In this document: positions 34,728 through 43,415 of the stretch, piece after piece
Layout: each line of letters starts with the position of its first letter
Numbering within the stretch: the stretch's first letter is position 1
Assembly (NCBI RefSeq): GCF_049340185.1
Contig: NZ_JBMPPC010000004.1
Location: 124,001-188,000, forward strand
Origin: Undibacterium sp049340185
GTDB lineage: Bacteria; Pseudomonadota; Gammaproteobacteria; Burkholderiales; Burkholderiaceae_D
Reading direction: 5' to 3'
Length of the DNA: 64,000 nucleotides
Made by a program: the position numbers and the translations under genes
The notes under the pieces: model-generated
Told to the model about the DNA's origin: nothing
The model's input: only the letters and a program-made list of their open reading frames with translations
Databases searched by the model: none

Positions 34728-35870
34728 ATGGCAAGTTTATCGATACGCAACGTACGTAAGGTTTATCCAAACGGTGCAGAGATTTTAAAAGGCATTAATT
34801 TAGAGATTAAAGAAGGCGAATTTCTGATCCTTGTTGGCGGCTCCGGCTGCGGTAAATCTACCCTGCTGAACATGATCGCCGGACTGGAAACCGTGACAGA
34901 AGGAGAAATCTGTATCGGTGACCGCTGCGTCAATAATGTGCCGCCAAAGTCACGGGATATTGCGATGGTGTTTCAGTCCTATGCCTTGTATCCAACGATG
35001 ACCGTCAGAGAAAATATTTCGTTTGGCCTTGGCATCCGCAAGGTGCCCAAAGATGAGCAAAAGCGTATTGTTGAGCGGGTTGCCGAGACATTACAGATGA
35101 CGCATTTGCTGGACCGCAAACCCGCTCACTTATCTGGAGGACAGCGTCAGCGTGTCGCGATGGGGCGGGCAATTGCACGTAACCCTTCACTGTTTTTATT
35201 TGATGAGCCACTATCGAACCTAGACGCCAAGCTGCGCGTAGAAATGCGTGCCGAAATCAAGCTGATGCATCAGCGTCTGGGCACCACCACAGTCTATGTC
35301 ACGCATGATCAGGTCGAGGCCATGACGCTGGGAGACCGCATTGCCGTGATGAAGGACGGTGTCGTGCAACAGTTTGGCAGCCCGCAGGAGATCTACGATC
35401 AGCCATCCAATATGTTCGTAGCGGGTTTTATCGGATCACCCTCAATGAATTTTTTACGCGGAAAGCTCGTCAGCGATACAGGACATGTCGCATTTATGCT
35501 GGAGCACGCGGGGAAAACGACTCACCTTCCTTTGCCAGAAAAATTAGCTCTGTCCCTGAAAAAAAATCTGGCTGGCAATGCGCCTGCCGACATCATTCTC
35601 GGAATCCGGCCTGAGCATGTCACAGATGCCGTCAGCGCACGTCGCTCTGAGACCGCAGATGGCTACCATCCGACTGAGGTTGATTGCGTAATTGAACTGA
35701 CGGAGCCAACAGGCCCGGATACGCTGGTGTTCTCTCGCTTCAACGGAGCAAGAATCACCTGCCGCACCCACCCTCGCGCAGCGGCAATGCCGGGACAAAC
35801 CATGCGTCTGGCATTTGATCTTTCTAAAGCAGTATTTTTTGATGCAGTGAGCGAGCTGCGGCTGGCTTGA
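34728..35870 (+). CDS. Sugar ABC transporter ATP-binding protein (UgpC/MsmK/MalK type)
   Basis: A 380-residue CUT1 ATPase with Walker A GGSGCGKST (about 37-45), signature LSGGQRQRVAMGR, Walker B LFLFDEPLSNLDAKLR and H-loop YVTHDQVEAM. A C-terminal TOBE/OB regulatory region follows (about 240-380; GIRPEHVTDA, VIELTEPTGPDTLVFSR). AGGAG precedes the start. It completes the porin-binding protein-permease operon and would be its only ATPase. Such ATPases may also serve other CUT1 permeases. Confidence 0.95.
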   Translation: MASLSIRNVRKVYPNGAEILKGINLEIKEGEFLILVGGSGCGKSTLLNMIAGLETVTEGEICIGDRCVNNVPPKSRDIAMVFQSYALYPTMTVRENISFGLGIRKVPKDEQKRIVERVAETLQMTHLLDRKPAHLSGGQRQRVAMGRAIARNPSLFLFDEPLSNLDAKLRVEMRAEIKLMHQRLGTTTVYVTHDQVEAMTLGDRIAVMKDGVVQQFGSPQEIYDQPSNMFVAGFIGSPSMNFLRGKLVSDTGHVAFMLEHAGKTTHLPLPEKLALSLKKNLAGNAPADIILGIRPEHVTDAVSARRSETADGYHPTEVDCVIELTEPTGPDTLVFSRFNGARITCRTHPRAAAMPGQTMRLAFDLSKAVFFDAVSELRLA

Positions 35871-36243
35871 AGCAAAGGATGTGAGATCCGTATTGCACTC
35901 TGGCTTGCCATCAATAATAAAGGATCTCTAAAAGGGAACATCTAAAACCACTTTAATTCATATTTCGTGGAGCCCTTACTACTGCCTTTTCTCTGTGTCT
36001 CCGTGTCTCTGTGTTGAGAGGTCTTAGTTTGTGAGTCGATCTTATCGATGTAATTTTTAAATCGGAAGTTTTTAGAAATTTCTAAATTTGAATCCGCAGT
36101 CTGGATGCGGCTTTCGGCGGCATTTCGTGCCAGAAGGCGCATCCAGACTGCGGATTCGCTTTAGGAAACGCAATGCGTTCTTGTATCACTATGCGCTATT
36201 CAGCGTTAATTAAAACACCTGCCATGGCATCAACATCCCCGAG
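35871..36243. other. Intergenic region with MITE-derived blocks
   Basis: No credible gene. It holds the CTCTGTGTCTCCGTGTCTCT block (35991-36010) followed by GTTGAGAGGTCTTAGTTTG, and palindrome copy E (36090-36157). The two parts are in the reverse order from the copy at 25638-25905, and I find no terminal repeats, so this is a rearranged remnant. Confidence 0.6.
36090..36157. repeat. 68-bp palindromic repeat, copy E
   Basis: Arms GAATCCGCA/TGCGGATTC and CTGGATGCG/CGCATCCAG are perfect apart from a 2-nt internal mismatch. The loop is GGCATTTCGTGCC. Confidence 0.9.
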
Positions 36244-37179
36244 CTAAGGTATTAAATTCGTCGTCCCCAGCCACTTACCGCTGACACACAGCTCGCGGGT
36301 AACGGTCAACACCAGATTCTCGACGGCCATTGCAGCATTGGTCAGAGGAATATTTTTTGAAGCACAGAGAGTAACGGTGCGCGATAGCTGTACATCGCTG
36401 ATGGATGAAGCGCGCATCTCGCCGCGCTCAATTTCCGCGAGCAACGGCGACACAGGTAAGATGGTTGCGCCCATATCCGCCATTAACGCAGACTTCAGAA
36501 TCGCGATTGAGGTGATGTCGATGACATGATCGATTTGCTTGCCTTGCTGCCTGACGACTTGCTCTATTCGGGGCCGGACGCCATGCTGAATACTGGGCAA
36601 GATCAAGGTCGCCTGCAACGCCTTTTCCAGGGTGAGACTTTTGCGCTTGCAGGCGAATTGGGAATCGCTGCGGGTGATATACATCAGCTCTTCTTCTACT
36701 AGCGGCTTACTCGCGAAATTTCCCAGCTGACCATCGTCAAACAAGATCGCCAGATTTAATCGCCCTGAACGCAACTGCTCGGTCAGGTTGCCGGTTAACT
36801 CTTCGGTCAACTGAAAAACAATATCCGGATAAGCGGCGCGGACTGCTTTGAGCAAAGGGAAAGCTAAGGCGCCGGACGCGCTTTGCGGTATGCCGAGCGC
36901 TACTGTGCCTGTGGGCTTGTCCGTCGATTGTGCAACAGCGGATTTGGCATCACTGACTTGTTTAAGTATAGCTTGTGCATGCTCGTAAAACAGTTTGCCG
37001 GCATCGGTTGCCTGCATGCCTTGCGCTGAGCGATGCAGCAACAACGTGCCCAATTCCTCTTCAAGCTGCTGTAATTGCTGAGTCAATGCGGGCTGTACGA
37101 TATGCAGCACGCGCGCCGCACGGGACAAGGAACCATGATCGACGATGGCGACAAAATAACGGAGTTGGCGGAGTTCCAT
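36244..37179 (-). CDS. LysR-family regulator (Nac-like)
   Basis: A 311-residue LysR regulator. The DNA-binding part MELRQLRYFVAIVDHGSLSRAARVLHIVQPALTQQLQQLEEELG resembles the nitrogen assimilation control protein Nac and related regulators (the landmark covers residues 1-45). A periplasmic-binding-like effector domain follows (GIPQSASGALAFPLLKAV, LPSIQHGVRPRIEQVV). I start at MELRQL, as is usual in the family, not 18 codons earlier. The target is not clear. The next gene on the same strand is an Lrp regulator 109 bp upstream. Confidence 0.9.
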   Translation of the reverse strand: MELRQLRYFVAIVDHGSLSRAARVLHIVQPALTQQLQQLEEELGTLLLHRSAQGMQATDAGKLFYEHAQAILKQVSDAKSAVAQSTDKPTGTVALGIPQSASGALAFPLLKAVRAAYPDIVFQLTEELTGNLTEQLRSGRLNLAILFDDGQLGNFASKPLVEEELMYITRSDSQFACKRKSLTLEKALQATLILPSIQHGVRPRIEQVVRQQGKQIDHVIDITSIAILKSALMADMGATILPVSPLLAEIERGEMRASSISDVQLSRTVTLCASKNIPLTNAAMAVENLVLTVTRELCVSGKWLGTTNLIP

Positions 37180-37288
37180 ACAATTTATCCGGCTGGTTGT
37201 GGTCAGCTGTGGCTGACTGAGTCTGTTCGGCATCTATTCAGGTTTGATCAAAGAAGTCTGATGTAGACGCGAGCCTTCGGTGATTAAT

Positions 37289-37744
37289 TTATGTAGACAA
37301 CGTGACCGGAGTAATCGCACGCCGCTCTATCGACGACGAGAGTATCAGGGACGTCGATGTGACGCCGCAGCGGGCCAGACTCACAATCACTCGCTCCAGC
37401 TCTTTGACGGACGGCGCAACCACTTTAACAACCACGCAATCTTCACCAGTAATCGCGTGACACTCGATGACCTCGGGAACCTGTTCAGCAATTTTAGTAA
37501 CTGGAATATCGCTGGAGCGGCTGGCGACGCGGACAAACGCGGTAATGCCATAGCCCAGCGCTTCTGGATTGACGCGCGCATGGTAGCCCGTGATCACGTT
37601 GGCGGCCTCCATACGTTTCACCCGTTCGGCGACTGCGGGCTGACTCATATGAATGCGTCGTCCGATTTCAGCCAGCGTGACTCTTGCATCGGCCTGCAAA
37701 ATATCCAGGATTTTTGCGTCCATCTGATCTAAATCCAACTTCAT
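37289..37744 (-). CDS. Lrp/AsnC-family regulator
   Basis: A 151-residue regulator. The N-terminal helix-turn-helix reads LDQMDAKILDILQADARVTLAEIGRRI with recognition helix MSQPAVAERVKRME. A C-terminal RAM ligand domain follows (ECHAITGEDCVVVKVVAPSVKELERVI). It is divergent from the EamA exporter, with 128 bp between start codons, a layout typical of Lrp-type regulators that control an amino acid exporter. The ligand is unknown. Confidence 0.93.
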   Translation of the reverse strand: MKLDLDQMDAKILDILQADARVTLAEIGRRIHMSQPAVAERVKRMEAANVITGYHARVNPEALGYGITAFVRVASRSSDIPVTKIAEQVPEVIECHAITGEDCVVVKVVAPSVKELERVIVSLARCGVTSTSLILSSSIERRAITPVTLST

Positions 37745-37872
37745 GGAAAATCACCTGTTTTTCAATTAATCTCAAAGTAATGTAACTGATTTACCTTGTT
37801 TTATCCATTCATAATCTGGTTTTAGTCACCTACACTATTTACATTCAAAGTCGTTTTTCCCGAAAGATTGTC

Positions 37873-38754
37873 ATGTCACGTTTGCCACGCTCTGTTTTGA
37901 TTGCTTTACTCACGGTGTATATCGTTTGGGGCTCAACTTACTTTGCCATCCATGTCGCATTGACCGCATTTCCCCCGTTTTTACTCATGGGGACAAGGTT
38001 CCTGATGGCGGGTGGCTTACTGTTTGCCTGGCAAAAATTTCGTGGCACCGCCAATCCAAGCTGGCGCGAATGGCGCGACGGCGGTGTTGTCGGCGTCCTG
38101 ATGCTGGGTGGTGGCATGGGGTTGACAGCAGTTGCACAGCAAAGTATTTCGTCCGGCCTGACTGCAGTTTTTATTGCCTGCTCGCCGATGATTTTATCTT
38201 TCTGCGTGGGCCTGTTCGGTGACTGGCCAAACAGACGCGAATGGACAGGTATCGTCATAGGATTCGCTGGTGCTGTTCTGCTCTCGCTAGGAGGTGAATT
38301 CTCTGCACGACCTGCCGGTATTATCAGTCTGCTGGGTGCGATTCTTTGCTGGGATATCGGCTCCGTCTTATCGCAACGTAAATTGAAGATGGCGCCAGGT
38401 GCCATGGGATTTGCCAGTGAGATGCTGCTGGGCGGCGTATTCCTGACAATGGTTGGTTTTTTATCCGGTGAAAAATTCACTGCGCCCATCACCATGAATG
38501 CGATGTTTGCCTGGTCGTATCTTGTGGTCGCCGGATCTTTGCTGGCTTTTACAGCCTACATGTATTTATTGTCCGCCGTACCGCCCGCTCTGGCTGGCAG
38601 CTATGCGTATGTAAATCCGGTCATCGCCGTGGCATTGGGAGTGATGCTGGGAGGAGAGCAGGTAGCGGCTCGCGAAATACTGGCGATGACGATTATTCTG
38701 GGTAGCGTATTCATTCTGACAACGGCACGCAGCAAGCAGAAGAACCACGTTTAG
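37873..38754 (+). CDS. yedA: EamA-family metabolite exporter (YedA-like)
   Basis: A 293-residue drug/metabolite transporter with ten predicted spans in two EamA repeats. The opening LLTVYIVWGSTYFAIHVAL, the following PPFLLMGTRFLMAGG and the second-repeat YLLSAVPPALAGSYAYVNPVIAVALG are typical of YedA. It probably exports amino acids or other small metabolites. The divergent Lrp gene is the likely controller. Confidence 0.9.
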   Translation: MSRLPRSVLIALLTVYIVWGSTYFAIHVALTAFPPFLLMGTRFLMAGGLLFAWQKFRGTANPSWREWRDGGVVGVLMLGGGMGLTAVAQQSISSGLTAVFIACSPMILSFCVGLFGDWPNRREWTGIVIGFAGAVLLSLGGEFSARPAGIISLLGAILCWDIGSVLSQRKLKMAPGAMGFASEMLLGGVFLTMVGFLSGEKFTAPITMNAMFAWSYLVVAGSLLAFTAYMYLLSAVPPALAGSYAYVNPVIAVALGVMLGGEQVAAREILAMTIILGSVFILTTARSKQKNHV

Positions 38755-38776
38755 TAATACCGCTCTTCTACTGGAC

Positions 38777-39835
38777 TTAGAAAAATTCAGCCGTGTCGTT
38801 TGACTGCTCAGCGTGCAAGTCACCGCTGGTCACCAGCGTATCGTAGTAGCAGGTACGGTTACGGCCATTACTTTTGGCAAAATACAGCGCCTGGTCAGCA
38901 CGTCCCATGATCGCGACTGCCGGCTCAAATGCATCAATACGGGCGAAACCCACGCTGACCGTAACTCTGCCGACCTGCGGAAAATTATATTGCTCCACAT
39001 TTTCACGGAAACGATCAAAAATATGCTGGGCGTCTTCCTGAGAAGTCGAGCGCAATAAGATCACAAATTCTTCACCGCCAAAGCGGAACAGGCGATCTGT
39101 AGGCCGGAAAGAGGAACGCAATAAATTCGCAATCAGAATCAGGACTTCGTCGCCATACAGATGGCCAAACTGGTCATTTACTCGCTTGAAGTGATCGATG
39201 TCGAGCACCGCCAGCCAATTTTGTTTTTCCGGCTCACTGGCACGACGATCCTGTTGTATCTCATCGCCGTCTTCGCCGCCCACACCATTAGTTTGCTGGG
39301 AGCTCGCCCGCAAAATTTTTGAGAAGTTATCGTCAAACGTTTTACGGTTAAGTAGTCCTGTCAGTGAATCGCGCTCGCTGTAGTCCAGCAGGTTCTGGAA
39401 ATTACGATAAACGATCAAAATACCTTCCATGACCTGCATGGTATTTTCTGAGTATGAGGCGGGGTTCGCGATTTCAAGACAGGTATTCAGCTTCTCATTG
39501 ACCCACATCGGAAGCCAGATCAAGCGCTTGCCGTCTTCTGAGCGTCCTTCGATCAAGCCCATGTGCTGCTTAATCCCCTCTTCGAGAGCCGGATATTTAC
39601 CAATCGCATCGCCGCCCTGACTCGCGACTGCATGTTCTGCCAAAGCGACAACCTTGCCATGTTTAATGGTAATTTGTGGTTGTATAAATATCTGCAAGCC
39701 TACCGTGGCAATATCGAGCACGCGCGCGTACTCTGCATTGGTCAACTCGCACAATGCAGAAATAACAGAAATATTGAGGAGATCATGATCGCGATGACCG
39801 GTGATTTCCACAAGGTGTTTAATGATGGAATCCAT
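38777..39835 (-). CDS. GAF-like/GGDEF diguanylate cyclase
   Basis: A 352-residue soluble protein. The N-terminal 150 residues look like a GAF-type sensor (ALCELTNAEYARVLDIATVGL, RLIWLPMWVNEKLNTCLEIANP). The catalytic GGDEF domain begins DSLTGLLNRKTFDDNF, with VLDIDHFKRVNDQFGHLYGDEVL and RFGGEEFVILL, a functional GGEEF variant. Insertion of an acidic/Gln-rich stretch (QTNGVGGEDGDEIQQDRRASE) occurs inside the domain after the first helix. It should make c-di-GMP. It is convergent with the exporter gene. Confidence 0.93.
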   Translation of the reverse strand: MDSIIKHLVEITGHRDHDLLNISVISALCELTNAEYARVLDIATVGLQIFIQPQITIKHGKVVALAEHAVASQGGDAIGKYPALEEGIKQHMGLIEGRSEDGKRLIWLPMWVNEKLNTCLEIANPASYSENTMQVMEGILIVYRNFQNLLDYSERDSLTGLLNRKTFDDNFSKILRASSQQTNGVGGEDGDEIQQDRRASEPEKQNWLAVLDIDHFKRVNDQFGHLYGDEVLILIANLLRSSFRPTDRLFRFGGEEFVILLRSTSQEDAQHIFDRFRENVEQYNFPQVGRVTVSVGFARIDAFEPAVAIMGRADQALYFAKSNGRNRTCYYDTLVTSGDLHAEQSNDTAEFF

Positions 39836-40192
39836 ACTCTATCTAAGAGATGTCCGAAAAAAAGCAAATAAAGTCGAACGACAATACCTTAGCTGCAACC
39901 AGGAAACAATAAGCACGAAAACATTTACAACAATTACAGTGCATTTACTTACGACTTGCAAGCCGGCGCCAGGTTGGGATACTTGCAATTTTATTCATTA
40001 TCTTTATAAAACCTGAGGAACAAAGGTTTTTACATAGCAATTTTTACACTATTATAACAACGGAGCTAGCAAGTAAGCGGTTTAGTCTCTGCAAGAAAAC
40101 AAAGAAACCAGTAAAGTTGCCTGACACCAATGCAATCTGCCACCATTGCCGACTGCAATGCGCCACACGATCGCTTAACAAGGACAGCCACG
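39836..40192. other. Intergenic region between GGDEF and cupredoxin genes
   Basis: A 357-bp AT-rich divergent promoter region. I see no ORF, terminator or operator that I can support. Confidence 0.4.
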
Positions 40193-40801
40193 ATGTTACA
40201 TGCCAAGAAACTTCAACGATTTGCAGTGATCGCCTTGCTCGCTACGCAGTTGCTCCCTGCGCAAGCAAGTCAACTGGTGCAAGTAGTCGACAGCGCGGGA
40301 CAAGCGGTTGCAGATGCCGTCGTGTACTTTGAAAATGGCAATGCAGAAAAAGTAAAATCCGCGAATGCCGAAATTCAGCAAAAAGATAAAAAGTTCATGC
40401 CACTGGTCACAGTCGTGCAAACAGGAACTTCCATCAGCTTTCCGAACAATGATACCGTCCGGCACCACGCATATTCATTCTCACCAGCCAAGACGTTTGA
40501 GCTGAAACTCTACGCGGGCAAACCCGAAGCGCCAATTATCTTCGACAAACCTGGCACGATCGTTGTCGGCTGTAATATACACGATCAGATGCTGGCGTAT
40601 ATTCAAGTGGTCGATACGCCCTATTTTGCCAAGACAGACGCCAGCGGCAAAGCCCGGGTCGCGTCTATTCCCAATGGTAAATACACACTCAAAACCTGGC
40701 ACTTCAAACAGATGACAGGCGGCGCTATCAGCGAACAGCCAGTGAATATTAAAGATGACAATGCCACGATTACGATCAAGCTTGGTTTCAAAGTAAATTA
40801 A
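40193..40801 (+). CDS. Exported cupredoxin-like ('methylamine utilization'-type) protein 1
   Basis: A 202-residue protein with a signal peptide ending near AQAS. The start at MLHAKKLQ follows AAGGA. The core is a single cupredoxin fold with a plausible type-1 copper set: His91/His92 in VRHHAYSFS, then Cys127, His130 and Met133 in GCNIHDQMLAYI. A carboxypeptidase-regulatory-like tail follows (FAKTDASGKARVASIPNGKYTLKTWH). Proteins like this are often annotated 'methylamine utilization protein', but no mau genes are present. It is paralogous to the gene at 49013. It lies 191 bp before the GGDEF/EAL gene in the same direction. Confidence 0.88.
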   Translation: MLHAKKLQRFAVIALLATQLLPAQASQLVQVVDSAGQAVADAVVYFENGNAEKVKSANAEIQQKDKKFMPLVTVVQTGTSISFPNNDTVRHHAYSFSPAKTFELKLYAGKPEAPIIFDKPGTIVVGCNIHDQMLAYIQVVDTPYFAKTDASGKARVASIPNGKYTLKTWHFKQMTGGAISEQPVNIKDDNATITIKLGFKVN

Positions 40802-40992
40802 GAAAATTTCTCTGTTCAGGCATTAAAATAGAAAAGCCTTTTGATCGCAGCACAGCGCGGCAATTATTTGCCTGAGCAGGTATCGCAAAAGAGAAGCATA
40901 CATAGGCTGGCCGTTTTTTGCCGGTCATTGAAATACGAGCTAATTAATCATTCACTTCACCGCTATATCAAAAGTATTTTGCAAGGAAATTC

Positions 40993-43353
40993 ATGCGTTT
41001 GCATAGTCTGGAAAGTCGTGTCGTTACCCTGTTTATCGTCTTGATTCTCGCCGTTCAGCTCGCGGGCTTTTTTGCTATCCGTAATGCGATTGATAGCAAT
41101 GCACGCGCTGCAATTCAGGAAGAGCTAAAAATTAGCGAGAAAATTTTTGGTCACTTACTCGATCAAAACAAACAAAAATTAACCGAAGGCGCGCGCGTAC
41201 TGGCGTCCGAATTTGCATTCCGTGAGGCGATTGCGACCAACGATACCGACACAATCGTATCCGCACTAAGTAACCTTGGCGACAGATTTGGCGCGAGTTT
41301 TTCTACTTTAGTCAGATTAGACAAAACTGTTGCGGCCTCCACCAATAATAGTCTGGCGAATAATGCCACATCATCTCTGCAGCCATTATTTATTCTGGCA
41401 GAGCAATCAGAAAATGGCAGCGCCTTCAGTACCGCCATCGTAGAGGGACATCCTTATCAGCTAGTGATGATTTCTGTCAAAGCACCCGTCAGGATTGCAT
41501 GGGTAGTAATGGCAATTCCTATCGATCAAAAAATCGTTGCCGATATGCGCGAGCTGTCCGCATTACAGGTCACCTTACTCACCAGTGGTGCTGATGGCAA
41601 ATGGAAGCCGGGTGTATCTACCCTGAATAGCGAACAGGTAAAGCAACTGGCTCAACTAGTACCGAAAATCAATGAGAAAAGCCAACTCATTGCCGACCTC
41701 AATATCGGTGATGAAGACTACAGCGCACGCGTCTTAAAGCTTGCTCAAAATGCGGACTCAATGACGGTCGCAGTCTTGCAAATTTCGGTCAGTGAAGCGA
41801 TTGCTCCCTACAAAAAATTACAAAGAAATCTTCTGATCCTCACCGTATTGGGCGTCATTATCGCCAGCATCATCAGTGTGCTCAGCACCAAACGGATTAC
41901 CGAACCAATGCGACAATTAGCCGATACCGCGAAACGATTAGGTGCAGGCGACTACACCGCTGCTATTACAGTAAAAAGAAATGATGAAATCGGTGATCTC
42001 GCACAGACTTTCGCAACGATGCGCGACGGTATCGCGAACCGTGAAAAAGAAATCCGGCGACTAGCGTATTGGGACACCCTGACCAATTTACCTAACCGTG
42101 CTTTGTTTGTGAGCATGCTGCAAGATGCAATCAAACAGGCGCGCGCCACGGAGCAGGCCTGCTTTGTATTAATGATGGATCTGGATCGTTTCAAACACGT
42201 CAATGACGTGATGGGCCATAGTTTTGGCGATCAGTTGCTCAAACAAGTTGCACTCAGACTTAGTGATGAATTAGGTCAGGGCGGAACAAAACCAGCACGC
42301 TTGGGTGGTGATGAATTTGCGATCCTGCTGCCGAATTCGTCCTTCAGGGAAGCGCAAGATCTTGCAGCAAGAATTTTACAGTCTCTGGAAAAACCGATCT
42401 CCATTGAAGATCAGACGGTAGATCTGGGCGCAGGCATCGGCATTGCCGGTTTTCCTGATAATGCGAATGATGCGGAGTCCTTATTAAGCCGGGCCGAAGT
42501 AGCCATGTACACGGCTAAACATGCCAACAGTGGCGCAGTAACTTATACGCCCGCAATAGACAAGACCAGTCAGCAGAGCTTGTCCTTATTAAGCGAGCTA
42601 AGAACGGCGCTGGAGCAGGAAAACTTTCGTCTGTATGTACAACCCAAAGTCGCACTCGATAGCGGCAAGGTGATTGCTGTCGAAGCACTGATACGCTGGA
42701 TACATCCTGAGCGTGGCTTCATTTATCCTGATCAATTCATTCCGTTTGCAGAACAAACCGGTTTTATCCGTCAATTGACACGCTGGGTACTGAACGAGGC
42801 TGCCCGTGTTTGCAGTATCTGGATTGCCGATGGTCGCCAGCTGAAGATGTCGGTAAACCTCTCTACCCGCGATTTACTCGATCAGGATTTACCGAATAAA
42901 TTTGCAGATATCCTTGAGAAACACCAGATCACTCCTGCCGCATTTTGCCTGGAAATAACCGAGAGCGCGATTATGGATGATCCGGTTCGTGCGCAAAATA
43001 CGCTGGAACGATTGCATGCAATGGGTGCTGATTTATCGATTGACGATTTCGGTACCGGTTACTCATCGCTGGCATATCTGAAGAGCCTGCCAGTTGATGA
43101 GCTGAAAATTGATAAGTCGTTCGTACTGAAGATGGAACAAGATATTGACGACACCAAGATCGTCAAGTCGACGATCGATCTTGGTCACAATATGGGATTA
43201 CGCGTAGTCGCCGAGGGTGTAGAAAACAAAGAAGTTATGAGCTTATTGAAAGACATGGGCTGTGATCAGGCACAGGGCTACTACATCAGTAAACCTATGC
43301 CGTCCGATCAATTTTTAAGCTGGTTGCAGACATGGGAATCCACTCCGGGCTGA
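40993..43353 (+). CDS. Membrane GGDEF-EAL c-di-GMP enzyme with periplasmic sensor
   Basis: A 786-residue membrane protein. Spans near residues 10-30 and 280-300 enclose a periplasmic double-Cache-like sensor of about 250 residues. HAMP (ITEPMRQLADTAKRLGAGD) is followed by GGDEF (DTLTNLPNRALF, MDLDRFKHVNDVMGHSFGDQLL, RLGGDEFAILL) and EAL (VEALIRWIHPERGF, EITESAIMDD, SIDDFGTGYSSLAYLK, KIDKSFV, AEGVE, AQGYYISKP). Both active sites look complete, and I see no RxxD inhibitory site before GGDEF. AAGGA precedes the ATG. It follows the cupredoxin gene, so the sensor may report periplasmic redox, copper or gas state. Confidence 0.94.
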   Translation: MRLHSLESRVVTLFIVLILAVQLAGFFAIRNAIDSNARAAIQEELKISEKIFGHLLDQNKQKLTEGARVLASEFAFREAIATNDTDTIVSALSNLGDRFGASFSTLVRLDKTVAASTNNSLANNATSSLQPLFILAEQSENGSAFSTAIVEGHPYQLVMISVKAPVRIAWVVMAIPIDQKIVADMRELSALQVTLLTSGADGKWKPGVSTLNSEQVKQLAQLVPKINEKSQLIADLNIGDEDYSARVLKLAQNADSMTVAVLQISVSEAIAPYKKLQRNLLILTVLGVIIASIISVLSTKRITEPMRQLADTAKRLGAGDYTAAITVKRNDEIGDLAQTFATMRDGIANREKEIRRLAYWDTLTNLPNRALFVSMLQDAIKQARATEQACFVLMMDLDRFKHVNDVMGHSFGDQLLKQVALRLSDELGQGGTKPARLGGDEFAILLPNSSFREAQDLAARILQSLEKPISIEDQTVDLGAGIGIAGFPDNANDAESLLSRAEVAMYTAKHANSGAVTYTPAIDKTSQQSLSLLSELRTALEQENFRLYVQPKVALDSGKVIAVEALIRWIHPERGFIYPDQFIPFAEQTGFIRQLTRWVLNEAARVCSIWIADGRQLKMSVNLSTRDLLDQDLPNKFADILEKHQITPAAFCLEITESAIMDDPVRAQNTLERLHAMGADLSIDDFGTGYSSLAYLKSLPVDELKIDKSFVLKMEQDIDDTKIVKSTIDLGHNMGLRVVAEGVENKEVMSLLKDMGCDQAQGYYISKPMPSDQFLSWLQTWESTPG

Positions 43354-43415
43354 GCTTCGGTGGTTTTTTGCAAGTTGGCTAGCAATGGGTTACGTTACAG
43401 CATAGCCGTTCTGCA

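Noticed and set aside
35942..36142. Minus-strand ORF of 66 codons containing HRDTETQRK
   Set aside because: It lies in the same repeat block as the ORF at 25597 and overlaps palindrome copy E.
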